Origin: Thermomonas aquatica
GTDB taxonomy: Bacteria; Pseudomonadota; Gammaproteobacteria; Xanthomonadales; Xanthomonadaceae
Direction: 5' to 3'
Length of the DNA stretch: 64,000 nucleotides
Assembly (NCBI RefSeq): GCF_006337105.1
Contig: NZ_CP040871.1
Location: 2,312,501 to 2,376,500, forward strand
Shown: positions 1-11,258 of the stretch, in pieces
Layout: the number at the start of each line of letters is the position of its first letter
How positions within the stretch are numbered: position 1 is the first letter of the stretch
Made by a program: the position numbers and the translations under genes
The notes under the pieces: generated by a model
Database searches by the model: none
Told to the model about the DNA's origin: nothing
Seen by the model: only the letters and a program-made list of their open reading frames with translations

Positions 1-17
1 CCCGACAGGCTCCACCA
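1..17 (+). tRNA. tRNA-Ala (3' end only)
   Basis: The first 17 bases match the T-arm/acceptor 3' end of bacterial tRNA-Ala(TGC), ending in a genomically encoded CCA. The rest lies off the window. Position directly before tRNA-Ile in a 16S-23S spacer supports the identity; the anticodon itself is not visible. Confidence 0.85.
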
Positions 18-32
18 CTAAGCACGACTTTT

Positions 33-109
<77 letters not shown>

Positions 110-164
110 CTCTGAATGATTGCGCACACATACTTTGAAATGCCTCGGCACTGTGGCCGGGGCA

Positions 165-178
165 TGTTCTTTGACAAT
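165..178 (+). promoter_or_regulatory. boxA-like antitermination element in the 16S-23S spacer
   Basis: TGTTCTTTGACAAT resembles the boxA sequence found ahead of 23S genes, which loads NusB/S10 antitermination factors on the nascent rRNA. It lies about 150 nt before the 23S 5' end. Confidence 0.6.
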
Positions 179-312
179 CGGGAAGAAGAGTCAAACGAGC
201 GTTTGAGACGCAAGTCTTGCAACGTGTCGAGGCTGAGGCGAGATGGCGTAAGCCATCTTTATCAAAGTGATTAAGTCGTACCGTTCGCTGGTATGCGTGT
301 CGCTCCGAGGCA

Positions 313-326
313 ACTTGGGGTGATAT

Positions 327-333
<7 letters not shown>
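313..333 (+). other. 23S rRNA processing stem, 5' strand
   Basis: These 21 nt pair with positions 3182-3202, which flank the other end of 23S, over their full length with one G-U pair. This is the long helix that RNase III cleaves to release pre-23S rRNA. Confidence 0.85.
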
Positions 334-3181
<2,848 letters not shown>

Positions 3182-3190
<9 letters not shown>

Positions 3191-3202
3191 ATCACCTCAA
3201 GT
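3182..3202 (+). other. 23S rRNA processing stem, 3' strand
   Basis: Pairs with 313-333 to close the pre-23S processing helix. The first bases are the 3' end of mature 23S. Confidence 0.85.
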
Positions 3203-3331
3203 TTCTTCGCGAAGGCGACGAAACCCTTGGCCTCAACACGTTGATGGCTTGCACGAACGCTCGTAAACTCTTCTTCCCTCCCTCTGAGAGCGTGGCGCTG
3301 CTTCACCGAAGCCGGCGACCCTCCACCCTCT

Positions 3332-3447
3332 CCCTGGTGACAACAGCGCTGTGGTACCACCCGATCCCATCCCGAACTCGGAAGTGAAACACAGCTGCGC
3401 CGATGGTAGTGTGGCTCAAGCCATGCAAGAGTAGGTCATCGCCAGGG
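3332..3447 (+). rRNA. rrf: 5S ribosomal RNA
   Basis: About 116 nt with the canonical 5S features: the closing helix between CCCTGGTGA at the start and TCGCCAGGG at the end, the conserved CCGAACTCGGAAGTGAAAC loop, and GATGGTAGTGTGG. It lies about 140 nt after 23S. The last 15 nt recur at 3516-3530 (see repeat). Confidence 0.97.
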
Positions 3448-3453
3448 CCTTAT
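3433..3453 (+). repeat. Direct repeat copy 1 (5S 3' end)
   Basis: 21 bp spanning the last 15 nt of 5S and 6 nt beyond, repeated exactly at 3516-3536. Only the 5S tail is duplicated; the body of a second 5S gene is absent. Confidence 0.95.
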
Positions 3454-3455
3454 TA

Positions 3456-3492
3456 GACGGGCTGATCCTTCGGGGTCAGCCCGTCGCCTTTT
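3456..3492 (+). terminator. rRNA operon terminator 1
   Basis: GACGGGCTGA (3456-3465) pairs with TCAGCCCGTC (3476-3485) around a short TTCG-type loop, followed by GCCTTTT. A strong intrinsic terminator directly behind 5S. Confidence 0.88.
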
Positions 3493-3515
3493 GTGCCGTA
3501 GGCACGACCCACAAC

Positions 3516-3536
3516 AGGTCATCGCCAGGGCCTTAT
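3516..3536 (+). repeat. Direct repeat copy 2 (orphan 5S tail)
   Basis: Exact copy of 3433-3453 located between the two terminators. It carries the last 15 nt of 5S with no upstream 5S sequence, so it cannot encode an rRNA. It looks like the scar of a recombination or deletion between tandem 5S copies. Confidence 0.95.
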
Positions 3537-3540
3537 CCCA

Positions 3541-3574
3541 AAACCCCGCATCACTCGATGCGGGGTTTTTCTTT
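3541..3574 (+). terminator. rRNA operon terminator 2
   Basis: AAACCCCGCAT (3541-3551) and ATGCGGGGTTT (3558-3568) form an 11-bp stem with a 6-nt loop, followed by a T-rich tract to 3574. The second terminator in tandem behind the rRNA operon. From here to 3816 I see no gene. Confidence 0.88.
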
Positions 3575-3654
3575 GGGCGAATGGAATCCAGAAAACGGCT
3601 GAACCGGCTTTAGAACTAAATCGGCGGCCTCTAACCCGTCCTAACCGTGCGCAC

Positions 3655-3682
3655 AAATAAAACCTCCGGCAGCGCCGGGGGG
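3655..3682 (-). terminator. Terminator for the Y-family polymerase gene
   Basis: On the minus strand a GC stem (arms about 3663-3670 and 3674-3682, loop AGC, one wobble pair) is followed by TTTTATTT (3662-3655). It lies about 135 nt beyond the stop codon at 3817. A second hairpin at 3729-3751 lies between them but has a poor T tract in this direction. Confidence 0.5.
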
Positions 3683-3816
3683 GCGGACGATGAGCCCGCG
3701 CTTGCGTGCGGGATTCGCTCTTCGCCTGGAAACCGGCGAATGCCGGTTTTCTCGCGGCATTGAAACGGAATCAAACGGTAGGCGTGGCGGAACAGGGCGA
3801 AATCAGCGCCCGTCGA

Positions 3817-5268
3817 TCAGAACAGCACCGCCTGCGGCGAGGCTGGAGCCGGCTTCATCTCGCCCCAACCGCCGGCACCGGACGGACGGTGTCGTCTGGC
3901 ATCCCGTTCCCGGTGGGTTTTCTCCGCCAAGACCTTGAATTGGTTCATCCGCACCTGCAGCAGGTCGGCAGCGCTGGTGGGCGCCTGCTCGATGCCGTGC
4001 AGGCCGGTTTCCTCCTCCAGCGCCGGTTTCGGAATCTGCTGGAAGGGAATCCGCATCGGGGCGGCGTTCTTGTCGATGGCCTTGGCCATCGAACCGAGAT
4101 ACAGAGCGCTGTTGCCGTATCTGCGGTTCACCTTGTCGAGCAGCAGGCTGGCGGCATGCGCGCGTTGGCGCTCGGCCATCAGCTCGCCGCAGATGGCGGT
4201 GCGTGGCGACAAGTCGACCAGGGTGACCGCCACCGAGAGCGGCGGGTGGCGTTTCTGGTTCCAGCGTCCGTCCGTCGCCGCGCGTTCCAATCCCCGCAGG
4301 TGGCGACCAAGCAGTTGCAGCAGCGCAGGCGTGTCGTCGAGCGGGGCGAAGCGCAGGTCGCGTTCGAAGCGCGCGTCCATGCCGACGAAACGGATGCGGA
4401 TCGCCATCCCGCCCGCCAGCAGGGCTTCGTCGCGCAGCCGCATCGCCGCCTTCGCCAGCAGCTTGAACAACACCGAGCGCATGCCGGCGGCATCGCGCAG
4501 CTCCGGGCCAAGCACATGCGAATGCCCGACCGAGGCGCGTTGGGTCTCGCGCTCCGGCAGCTCGAAGCCGCGCAACTGCAGCCAGAAGCGCTCGCCCTCG
4601 ATGCTGCCCCAGGCGCGGCGCAACTGGTCGCGCGAGGCGGCGCACAGCCGTTCGACCGTCCCGATGCCGGCGCGCTGCAGCCGCGCTTCCATCGACGGGC
4701 CGATGCCGCACAGGTCGCGCAATTCCAGCCCGTGCAAGGCATGCGGCAGGTCGGCCTGTTCGATCACCGTCAGCCCGTCCGGCTTGTTCATGTCGGATGC
4801 GGTCTTGGCCAGGAATTTGTTCGGGGCGATGCCGATCGAACAGGTCAGGCTGTCGCTGAAGCCGGTATCGCGCAGCGCCCGCTTGATGTTGCGGGCGATG
4901 GCGACGGCGTTGTCGCGGCGCCGCTCGCGGCCGATCAGCCAGCACGGCACTTCGTCCACCGAGGCCGCCTTGCCGTGCGGGATGCAGGTCTGGATGGCCG
5001 CGAGGAACTGGTGGTGCACCCGCACGTAGCGCGCCGGCCGCGCGATCTGCAACGCGATGTCGGGGCAGCGTTCGAGCGCTTCCGCCACGCCGGTGCCGGT
5101 CTTGATGCCGAAGTCGCGCTTGGCCTCCTTGCTGGCGGCGATGCAGCAGGTGGTGGTGCTGGCGACCGGGATCACCGCGACCGGGCGGCCGCGCAGGTGC
5201 GGCGCGTCGTTCTGCTCGACCGAGGCGAAGAACGAATCGAAATCCACGAACAGGCAGCGCAGGGTCAT
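3817..5268 (-). CDS. Y-family (translesion) DNA polymerase, DinB/UmuC type
   Basis: Probable error-prone DNA polymerase that bypasses lesions. From the chosen ATG (5268) the product is 483 aa. The N-terminus LFVDFDSFFASVEQ gives the first catalytic Asp (D9), and SVDEVP gives D105/E106, so the two metal-binding carboxylates are intact; it is not an inactive ImuB-like protein. The thumb helix-hairpin-helix motif (LCGIGPSMEARL) and little-finger domain follow. An upstream in-frame ATG at 5334 would add 22 residues that precede the conserved start, so I reject it. It stands alone: no umuD, imuA or dnaE2 adjoins it. The roughly 100-residue C-terminal tail is charged and likely to hold a clamp-binding motif, which I cannot pinpoint. 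Exact subfamily (Pol IV or another branch) is not settled by eye. Confidence 0.85.
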   Translation of the reverse strand: MTLRCLFVDFDSFFASVEQNDAPHLRGRPVAVIPVASTTTCCIAASKEAKRDFGIKTGTGVAEALERCPDIALQIARPARYVRVHHQFLAAIQTCIPHGKAASVDEVPCWLIGRERRRDNAVAIARNIKRALRDTGFSDSLTCSIGIAPNKFLAKTASDMNKPDGLTVIEQADLPHALHGLELRDLCGIGPSMEARLQRAGIGTVERLCAASRDQLRRAWGSIEGERFWLQLRGFELPERETQRASVGHSHVLGPELRDAAGMRSVLFKLLAKAAMRLRDEALLAGGMAIRIRFVGMDARFERDLRFAPLDDTPALLQLLGRHLRGLERAATDGRWNQKRHPPLSVAVTLVDLSPRTAICGELMAERQRAHAASLLLDKVNRRYGNSALYLGSMAKAIDKNAAPMRIPFQQIPKPALEEETGLHGIEQAPTSAADLLQVRMNQFKVLAEKTHRERDARRHRPSGAGGWGEMKPAPASPQAVLF

Positions 5269-5467
5269 CGTTGGAATCCGCTGGGCAAGGCAGTATCGGC
5301 CGCGTGCGTCGCAACCGGGGGTGCGAAGCTTCACGATTCGACTAACGATGCCGGCGGGGCGTCGCAGGGCATGCGATGGGTCGCGCCGGCATGCCCGATC
5401 ACCGTTCAGCGTGCAGTTCCCCGGCGCAGGCGTAGGATCGCGTCATTCGAAGCAGCGGGGGTGCGGA

Positions 5468-6301
5468 ATGAAAGGCGTCGTGTCGATCTTGGCGGTGGTG
5501 GCGGCAACGGGCTTGCTGGCGGCGGGCGGCGCCGGCGCGAGCGGCATCAACGGCATCAACAACGGGATGCCGAACCGGATCTCGATGAACGTTACGGTGC
5601 CCAAGCAGACCCAGGGCGCGAGCTTCGGCGAAAAGGTGAGCAGCGGCTTGCAGGCCGCGGGCAGTGCGGTCGCGCAGGGCGCGTCGCTCTCCTTGGTCGT
5701 CGAATGCGGGCAGGCGGCGTGTGCCATCGCGTTCCCGGATGGCGATGGTTATCGCGCGGACACCACGCGGATGACCCTGCAGCCGTTGTCGCAGGCGCAG
5801 GCGCAGGCGTTGCGCACGGGATCGCTGGGGCAAGGCGCGTCGTTGCTGGGCGGTGCGTTGCCCGGCGGCGCGATCGTTTCCGCCGCAGTCTCGTCGGTGG
5901 GCGCGTTGGCGGGCGGGGGCAGTGGTGCGGCCGCGGCCAGCTATGCGGCAACTGGACGCGCGGCACCGGCGGCGGCGTCGGTCGGCGGGATGGACAAACC
6001 CGGTGGCGCGGCCGCCGCTTCGTATGCGCGCTCGCCGCAAGCGGAAGGCGCGCCTGCGCCGTTGCGCAGCAGCAATGCCGACGATGGCCGGATCGACGTG
6101 CTCGATCCGCTGCAGGATGGCGATTACGCGCTGACGCTGGTGGTCGAGAAGGCCACCAGCGGGCTGAAAGACACGCTGAAGACCAATGTGCGCACCACGG
6201 CGCCGCAACAGGTGCGGATCGTGGTCGGCTTCAGCGTGGAGGCGGGCGTGCTGAAGACCAAGCACGACACCGCCAAGAACTCGATCGGCAACATCCGTTG
6301 A
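5468..6301 (+). CDS. Secreted Gly/Ala/Ser-rich protein of unknown function
   Basis: 277 aa from the ATG at 5468. An open frame extends upstream to 5057 only as a shadow of the polymerase gene. Residues 1-24 form a signal peptide (hydrophobic core VVSILAVVAATGLLAAGG, cleavage after AGA). The mature protein starts with an Asn/Gly/Ile stretch (INGINNGMPN), then a region containing two cysteines (ECGQAACAIAF), a long low-complexity Ala/Gly/Ser linker (about 110-195), and a more ordered C-terminus (DPLQDGDYALTLVVEKATSG) that resembles a beta-rich domain. Probably periplasmic or outer-membrane associated. I do not recognise the family. It lies alone between divergent and convergent neighbours. Confidence 0.7.
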   Translation: MKGVVSILAVVAATGLLAAGGAGASGINGINNGMPNRISMNVTVPKQTQGASFGEKVSSGLQAAGSAVAQGASLSLVVECGQAACAIAFPDGDGYRADTTRMTLQPLSQAQAQALRTGSLGQGASLLGGALPGGAIVSAAVSSVGALAGGGSGAAAASYAATGRAAPAAASVGGMDKPGGAAAASYARSPQAEGAPAPLRSSNADDGRIDVLDPLQDGDYALTLVVEKATSGLKDTLKTNVRTTAPQQVRIVVGFSVEAGVLKTKHDTAKNSIGNIR

Positions 6302-6324
6302 AGGATCGCCGCTGATCGCGCCGG

Positions 6325-6972
6325 TCAGAAGACCTGCGGAGGCTCCCCGCCGACGATCACCACGTCGGCCGGGCGCCGCGCGAACAGGCCGACGCTGACC
6401 ACGCCGGGGATCTGGTTGATCTCGCGCTCCAGCGCCACCGGGTCGACGATCGACAGGTTGTGCACGTCGAGGATCAGGTTGCCGTTGTCGGTGACCACGC
6501 CGTCGCGCCACACCGGCTGGCCGCCGCTGAGCCGCACCAGTTCGCGCGCGACCAGGCTGCGCGCCATCGGGATCACTTCCACCGGCAGCGGGAACCTGCC
6601 GAGCACCGGTACCTGCTTGCTCGGGTCGACGATGCAGACGAAGGTCTTGCTGGCCTCGGCGATGATCTTCTCGCGGGTCAGCGCCGCGCCGCCGCCCTTG
6701 ATCAGGCGCTTGTGCGGGTCGCATTCGTCGGCGCCGTCGACGTACAGCGACAAGGGGCCTGCGGCATTGAGGTCGATCACTTCGATGCCGTGCGACTGCA
6801 GCCGCGCCGTGCTCTGCTCGGAGCTGGACACGGCGCCGGCGATGCGGTCCTTCCATGCGGCCAATGCATCGATGAAATAGGCCACGGTGGAACCGGTGCC
6901 GACGCCGACGATCATGCCGTCCTCGACGTAGTCGATGGCTCTCTCGGCGGCGAGTCGCTTCATTTCGCTCAT
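6325..6972 (-). CDS. rpiA: Ribose-5-phosphate isomerase A
   Basis: Interconverts ribose 5-phosphate and ribulose 5-phosphate in the non-oxidative pentose phosphate pathway (cytosol). 215 aa, the usual length. Motifs are intact: [13 protein letters not shown] near the N-terminus, VDGADECD (catalytic Asp), and [12 protein letters not shown] (catalytic Lys and phosphate binding). A Shine-Dalgarno AGGA lies 8 nt ahead of the ATG at 6972. The gene follows the EVE-domain gene on the same strand with a 58-nt gap. Transketolase, its pathway partner, is 49 kb away at 55532. Confidence 0.97.
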   Translation of the reverse strand: MSEMKRLAAERAIDYVEDGMIVGVGTGSTVAYFIDALAAWKDRIAGAVSSSEQSTARLQSHGIEVIDLNAAGPLSLYVDGADECDPHKRLIKGGGAALTREKIIAEASKTFVCIVDPSKQVPVLGRFPLPVEVIPMARSLVARELVRLSGGQPVWRDGVVTDNGNLILDVHNLSIVDPVALEREINQIPGVVSVGLFARRPADVVIVGGEPPQVF

Positions 6973-7030
6973 TGCAGGTTCCTGTGTGTCCGTGGGGGCG
7001 GCTTCGGCCGCGACCGGCGCGATTGCGCGG

Positions 7031-7497
<467 letters not shown>

Positions 7498-7501
<4 letters not shown>

Positions 7502-8091
7502 GCGATGTCCTCGGCGAGGTAGCTGGCGCGTTCGCTGCAGACGGCATCGAGGCGCACGTCCCAGTCCTCGACGGCGACGGCGTCGACGCGCTGCGCATCG
7601 AACCCGGCGCCGGCCAGCCACGGCGGCGCGGCCTGCGCCTGGCGGAACGCGAGGCTGCGATCGTACCAGCCGCCGCCCATGCCGAGCCGATGGCCGTGTG
7701 CGTCGAAACCCACCAGCGGCAACACGATCAAGGCCATGTCTCCGGCTTTCGACGCGCCGGCGGATGCGACATCGGGCTCGGGAATGCCGTAACGATTGGT
7801 GACCAGCGCATCGCCCGGCTTCCACGGCGCGAAGCGCAGCGTGCCGTCGTCGTGCAGCAGGGGCAGGCAATAGGTGAGCGGGGCCGGCAGGCGCAACTGG
7901 AACGCATGCAGGCCGATCTCGCCGTCCATCGCCCAGTAGCCGGCGACGAGGCCCGAAGTCGGCAGGAATGGCAATGCCAGCAGCCGATCCGCCAGCGCTT
8001 CGGCGGCGGCGATGCGGGTGGAAGCGGGAAGGGCGCGACGACGTTCGCGCAATCCACGACGCAGTGCGTGTCGATCCGTCTGTGAACTCAC
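7498..8091 (-). CDS. fau: 5-formyltetrahydrofolate cyclo-ligase
   Basis: ATP-dependent conversion of 5-formyl-THF to 5,10-methenyl-THF (also called ygfA or MTHFS). 197 aa from a GTG at 8091. The open frame continues to an ATG at 8169, but that region lies inside 6S RNA and would add an unusual Arg/His-rich leader, so I chose the GTG that starts just before the conserved RHALRRGLRERRRALP helix. Conserved blocks: IGLHAFQL, LIVLPLVGFDAHGHRLGMGGGWYDR (substrate/phosphate loop), and WDVRLDAVCSE at the C-terminus. It follows 6S RNA as in many gammaproteobacteria, where fau is co-transcribed with ssrS. Confidence 0.92.
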
Positions 8092-8120
8092 GCGATGCGC
8101 ATCGTGGCCAAAAGAAAAAT

Positions 8121-8300
8121 GTCTCCGCCGTGGCGATGCGTGCGAAACGACCTTGAACCCGGGGTTCAAGTGGGAACGCGTGGCGGCCTTCGGGCTTCCC
8201 GCTCAGGGCGGACTTGCACGCCCGGCTACCAATGCGCCCCCGTGGTCGTCATTAAGGGACAAGGCGAATGTTTGCACACGCCGTCGCGCACAGCAGAGGA
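8121..8300 (-). ncRNA. ssrS: 6S RNA
   Basis: About 180 nt between zapA and fau, the classic ssrS locus. The 3' half contains the CTTGAACCC/GGGTTCAAGG hairpin typical of proteobacterial 6S RNA. The 5' end (TCCTCTGC) can pair with the 3' end (GCGGAGA), giving the long closing helix that mimics an open promoter and binds sigma-70 RNA polymerase. A TATACT -10 box precedes the 5' end by 7 nt, and TTTTTCTTTT follows the 3' end (8119-8110). Exact ends are inferred from these signals. Confidence 0.87.
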
Positions 8301-8307
8301 CGCGATC

Positions 8308-8313
8308 AGTATA
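8308..8313 (-). promoter_or_regulatory. -10 box of the 6S RNA promoter
   Basis: TATACT on the minus strand, 7 nt ahead of the predicted 6S 5' end at about 8300. No clear -35 match: the region 16-17 bp upstream is GC-rich and reads ATCGAC/TCGACA. Confidence 0.6.
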
Positions 8314-8377
8314 GCGCGCGCCGCGGAATGTCGATGCCCGTTTGTCGGATCGCGCGATGCCGCGTGATGGGCGCGAT

Positions 8378-8689
8378 TCAGCCCGTGGGTCCGAGCAGCG
8401 CATCCAGCTTGGCGTTGGCGGCATCGAGCAGCTTGAAGGCGGCTTCGTTGCCGCCGCGTTCGTCGCGCAGCTGCTGCAGTTCGTGCGCCAGGTTGAGCGC
8501 GGTCAGCACGGCCAGGCGATCGGGTGCGACCAGTTTGTTGCCGCCGCGGATCTCGCGCATGCGCAGGTCGAGCATGCGCGCGGCGGAGGTCAGGCTGGCG
8601 CGTTCTGCCTCGCTGACGCCGACGGTGTATTCGCGGTCGAGGATGCGGACGGTGACCGGTTCGCTCTTGGCGGGCTCGTTGCTGCTCAC
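8378..8689 (-). CDS. zapA: Cell division protein ZapA
   Basis: Cytosolic FtsZ-ring stabiliser that cross-links FtsZ filaments. 103 aa, family length. The N-terminal globular part (EPVTVRILDREYTVGVSEAE) is followed by a long coiled-coil helix (LTALNLAHELQQLRDER) used for tetramerisation. Its ATG overlaps the stop of the upstream small coiled-coil gene as ATGA. Position beside 6S RNA and fau is the standard synteny. Confidence 0.93.
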   Translation of the reverse strand: MSSNEPAKSEPVTVRILDREYTVGVSEAERASLTSAARMLDLRMREIRGGNKLVAPDRLAVLTALNLAHELQQLRDERGGNEAAFKLLDAANAKLDALLGPTG

Positions 8690-8907
8690 GTGTGCTGCTC
8701 CAGCGACTTCAGGCGGCTGATCATCGCCTCGACGCGCGAACGCGCCTGCTCCTGCTTGGCCAGCAGCTGCGCGCGTTCGGCCGCCATCTGTTCGTGTTGC
8801 TGGCGCAGGCTGCGGTTCTCGTCCTGCATGCGTTGCATCGACGCAGCCAGCTGGTCGATGCGCGCCAGCAGGCGTTGCAGTTCGGCGGCCAGGTCGCGGT
8901 TGTCCAT
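8686..8907 (-). CDS. Small coiled-coil protein (TIGR02449-type, ZapB-like)
   Basis: 73 aa, almost entirely one predicted coiled coil with heptad-like spacing (ELQRLLARIDQLAASMQRM, then LRQQHEQMAAERAQLLAKQE). Small proteins like this regularly precede zapA and are thought to act at the division septum with ZapA, by analogy to ZapB; this is inference. The frame is open far upstream as a shadow of the GGDEF/EAL gene. The ATG at 8907 begins the conserved MDNRDLAAEL start. Overlaps zapA by 4 nt (ATGA). Confidence 0.82.
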   Translation of the reverse strand: MDNRDLAAELQRLLARIDQLAASMQRMQDENRSLRQQHEQMAAERAQLLAKQEQARSRVEAMISRLKSLEQHT

Positions 8908-8939
8908 GCCGGCATGATGGGCGCAGCCGAGCGGCAGGG

Positions 8940-11168
8940 TCAAGGCGTGGCGTGGGTGGCGCCTTCTTCCGCCGCCGCGCGCATGGCGGATCCTTCCCGT
9001 TCCGGCCAGCCGTGCACGAACTCCAGGCACTGCCGCGCCTGCAGCGGCGGCGACAGCCAGTAGCCCTGCACCACGTCGCAGCGGTGCTGGCGCAGGAAGG
9101 CCAGCTGCTCGGCGGTTTCCACGCCTTCGGCGACCACGTTCAGGCCCAGCGAGCGCGCCATCGCGATCACCGTGGTGGTGATCGCCGCGTCTTCGGTGTC
9201 GCCCGGCCTGCCGAGGTCGTCGATGAAGGCCTTGTCGATCTTGAGCGTGGTGATCGGCAGGCGGCGCAGGTAGGCCAGCGAGGAATAGCCGGTGCCGAAA
9301 TCGTCCACCGCGATCGACACGCCGATGCGGCGGAAGAACTGCAGCCGTTCGGCGGCGAGGTCGGCCTTGGCCATCAGCACGCTCTCGGTGAGCTCGAGTT
9401 CGAGCTGGCCGGGATCGACCCCGGTCTCGCGCAGGATGCGTTCCACCGTGCGCGGCAAGTCGCTGTGCAGCAGCTGGGTCGCCGACACGTTGACCGCGAT
9501 GCTGATGTCGTCGAGCCCCTGGCGCTGCCAGTCGGAGAGGGTGTTGCAGGCTTCGCGCAGCACCCATTCGCCGATGGCGACGATCATCCCGCTTTCCTCG
9601 GCGAGCGGGATGAACTGCGCCGGCGGCACCTCGCCGTGTTCGCTGCTGTGCCAGCGCAGCAGGGCTTCGACGCAGCGGATGCGGCCATCGGCCAAGGACA
9701 GCTGCGGCTGGTAGGCCAGGCGCAATTCGTCGCGTTCGATCGCGCGCCGCAAGGAGGCGACGAGGCCGGCGCGGCGTCGGCTGTTGCTGTCCATCGACTC
9801 GGTGTAGCGCATGAAGGTATGCCGGCCCGCGGCCTTGGCCTGGTACATCGCGGTGTCGGCATGCTTGAGCAGGTCGGTCGGCACCTGCGCATGGTCGGGA
9901 TACAGGCTGATGCCGATCGACGGCGTGATCACGATTTCCTGGCGATCGTCGATCAGCATCGGCTCGTCGAAGGCGTCGATCACGCGTTGCGCGCAGGCAT
10001 CGGCTTCGCCGGCGTGGGCCAGGTCCTCCAGCACCACGGTGAATTCGTCGCCGCCGATCCGGGCCACCGTGTGCGTTGCGCCGGCGGCCTGCTGCAGGCG
10101 CTGCGCGGCCATGCGCAGGATGCGGTCGCCGGTGGCGTGGCCGAGCGAATCGTTGATGTCCTTGAAGCGGTCGAGGTCGAGGAACAGCAGCGCCACGCAG
10201 GTGCCCTGCCGGCGCGCCCGCACGATCGCCCGCGACAGGCGTTCCGCCAGCAGGGTGCGGTTGGGCAGGTTGGTCAGGGTGTCGTAGTTGGCGAGGTAGC
10301 GCAGTTCCTGCTCGATGCGGCGGCGGTCGGTGATGTCGGTGGCGACCAGCACGTACAGCCGGCGCTGGGTGCCGGGCTCGAGGATCGCGTGGGTGCGCAC
10401 CGCGCACAGGAATTCGCGGCCGTCCTTGCGCCGCTGCCACATCTCGCTGTCCCAGTGCCCTTCCTCGCGCATCGCCTTGCGCGACTGTTCGTAGAACGCC
10501 GCGTCGTGCTGCTCGCTGTTGGTCAGCGAGGCGTCCTTGCCGACCACGTCCTCCGCTTCGTAACCGCTCATGCGGGTGAAGGCGGGGTTGACGGTGACGA
10601 AGTGGAATTCCTCGTCCAGCACCACCACCGCCTCGACCATGTGCCGGGTGACTTCGGTGGCGATGCGGCGTTCGCGTTCCTGCGCGCGGTTGGCGGTGAC
10701 GTTGCGCGCGGTGCCGGCGATCTTGGTGATGCGCCCGTTGTCGTCGCGCGCCACCGCGCGGCCGCGCGCGCGCACCCACTGCCACCCGCCCTGTTCGTCG
10801 TGGATGCGGTGCTCGGACAGGAACATCGGGGCGTGGCCGGTGACGTAGGCGCGCAAGCGCTGCAGCACCGGTTGGACATCGTCCGGATGGATCTGGTGGT
10901 CGGTGTCCAGGTCGACCTGCACGTCGAGGTCGTCGCTGCGGCCCGGCTCGATCTGGACTTTCTCCAGTTCGTGGCGCTCCAGGTCGTATTGCCAGTAGAG
11001 CTCGTTGGAGGCCCACAGCGACAGCCGGAGCTTTTCCTCGCGTTCGCGCATCGCCCGCAGGTGCTCGCGCTGGTCGCGTTCGCGGCGGCGATGCCCGGCC
11101 AGCAGCACGCCGGCCAGCAACAGCACCAGCAGTGCGAGCAACAGGGCCATGTAGTGCGAAGACGGCAT
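8940..11168 (-). CDS. PAS-GGDEF-EAL cyclic-di-GMP protein
   Basis: Membrane-anchored dual-domain enzyme that may make and/or degrade cyclic-di-GMP. 742 aa. One N-terminal membrane helix (LLLALLVLLLAGVLLAG) is followed by two PAS-like sensor regions (about 50-160 and 175-280), the cyclase domain with an intact GGDEF signature (about 372-376), and the phosphodiesterase domain with EALLRW (EAL about 501-503) and DFGTGYSSLAYL. Both catalytic signatures are kept, so either activity is possible. The usual inhibitory RxxD site ahead of GGDEF is missing (GATHTVA instead). Start: ATG 11168; ATG 11150 and ATG 11204 are alternatives. A TACACT box at 11178-11173 is very close to the chosen start and would favour 11150 if it is the real -10. 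Confidence 0.9.
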   Translation of the reverse strand: MPSSHYMALLLALLVLLLAGVLLAGHRRRERDQREHLRAMREREEKLRLSLWASNELYWQYDLERHELEKVQIEPGRSDDLDVQVDLDTDHQIHPDDVQPVLQRLRAYVTGHAPMFLSEHRIHDEQGGWQWVRARGRAVARDDNGRITKIAGTARNVTANRAQERERRIATEVTRHMVEAVVVLDEEFHFVTVNPAFTRMSGYEAEDVVGKDASLTNSEQHDAAFYEQSRKAMREEGHWDSEMWQRRKDGREFLCAVRTHAILEPGTQRRLYVLVATDITDRRRIEQELRYLANYDTLTNLPNRTLLAERLSRAIVRARRQGTCVALLFLDLDRFKDINDSLGHATGDRILRMAAQRLQQAAGATHTVARIGGDEFTVVLEDLAHAGEADACAQRVIDAFDEPMLIDDRQEIVITPSIGISLYPDHAQVPTDLLKHADTAMYQAKAAGRHTFMRYTESMDSNSRRRAGLVASLRRAIERDELRLAYQPQLSLADGRIRCVEALLRWHSSEHGEVPPAQFIPLAEESGMIVAIGEWVLREACNTLSDWQRQGLDDISIAVNVSATQLLHSDLPRTVERILRETGVDPGQLELELTESVLMAKADLAAERLQFFRRIGVSIAVDDFGTGYSSLAYLRRLPITTLKIDKAFIDDLGRPGDTEDAAITTTVIAMARSLGLNVVAEGVETAEQLAFLRQHRCDVVQGYWLSPPLQARQCLEFVHGWPEREGSAMRAAAEEGATHATP

Positions 11169-11258
11169 CCGGCCAGTGTAGGCAAGCGGGCGGGGGCTCA
11201 ACAAGCATCGCGGCCGGCGCGATTGCTACACTGCGCTTCCCGTATCGAGAGCGCATGC

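Noticed and set aside
3493-3505. GTGCCGTAGGCAC as a third terminator
   Set aside because: Short stem (about 5 bp), no T tract.
3706-6315. An 869-codon open frame on the plus strand
   Set aside because: Antisense shadow of the Y-family polymerase and an out-of-frame reading of the secreted protein; Arg/Gln/Ala-rich and without domains.
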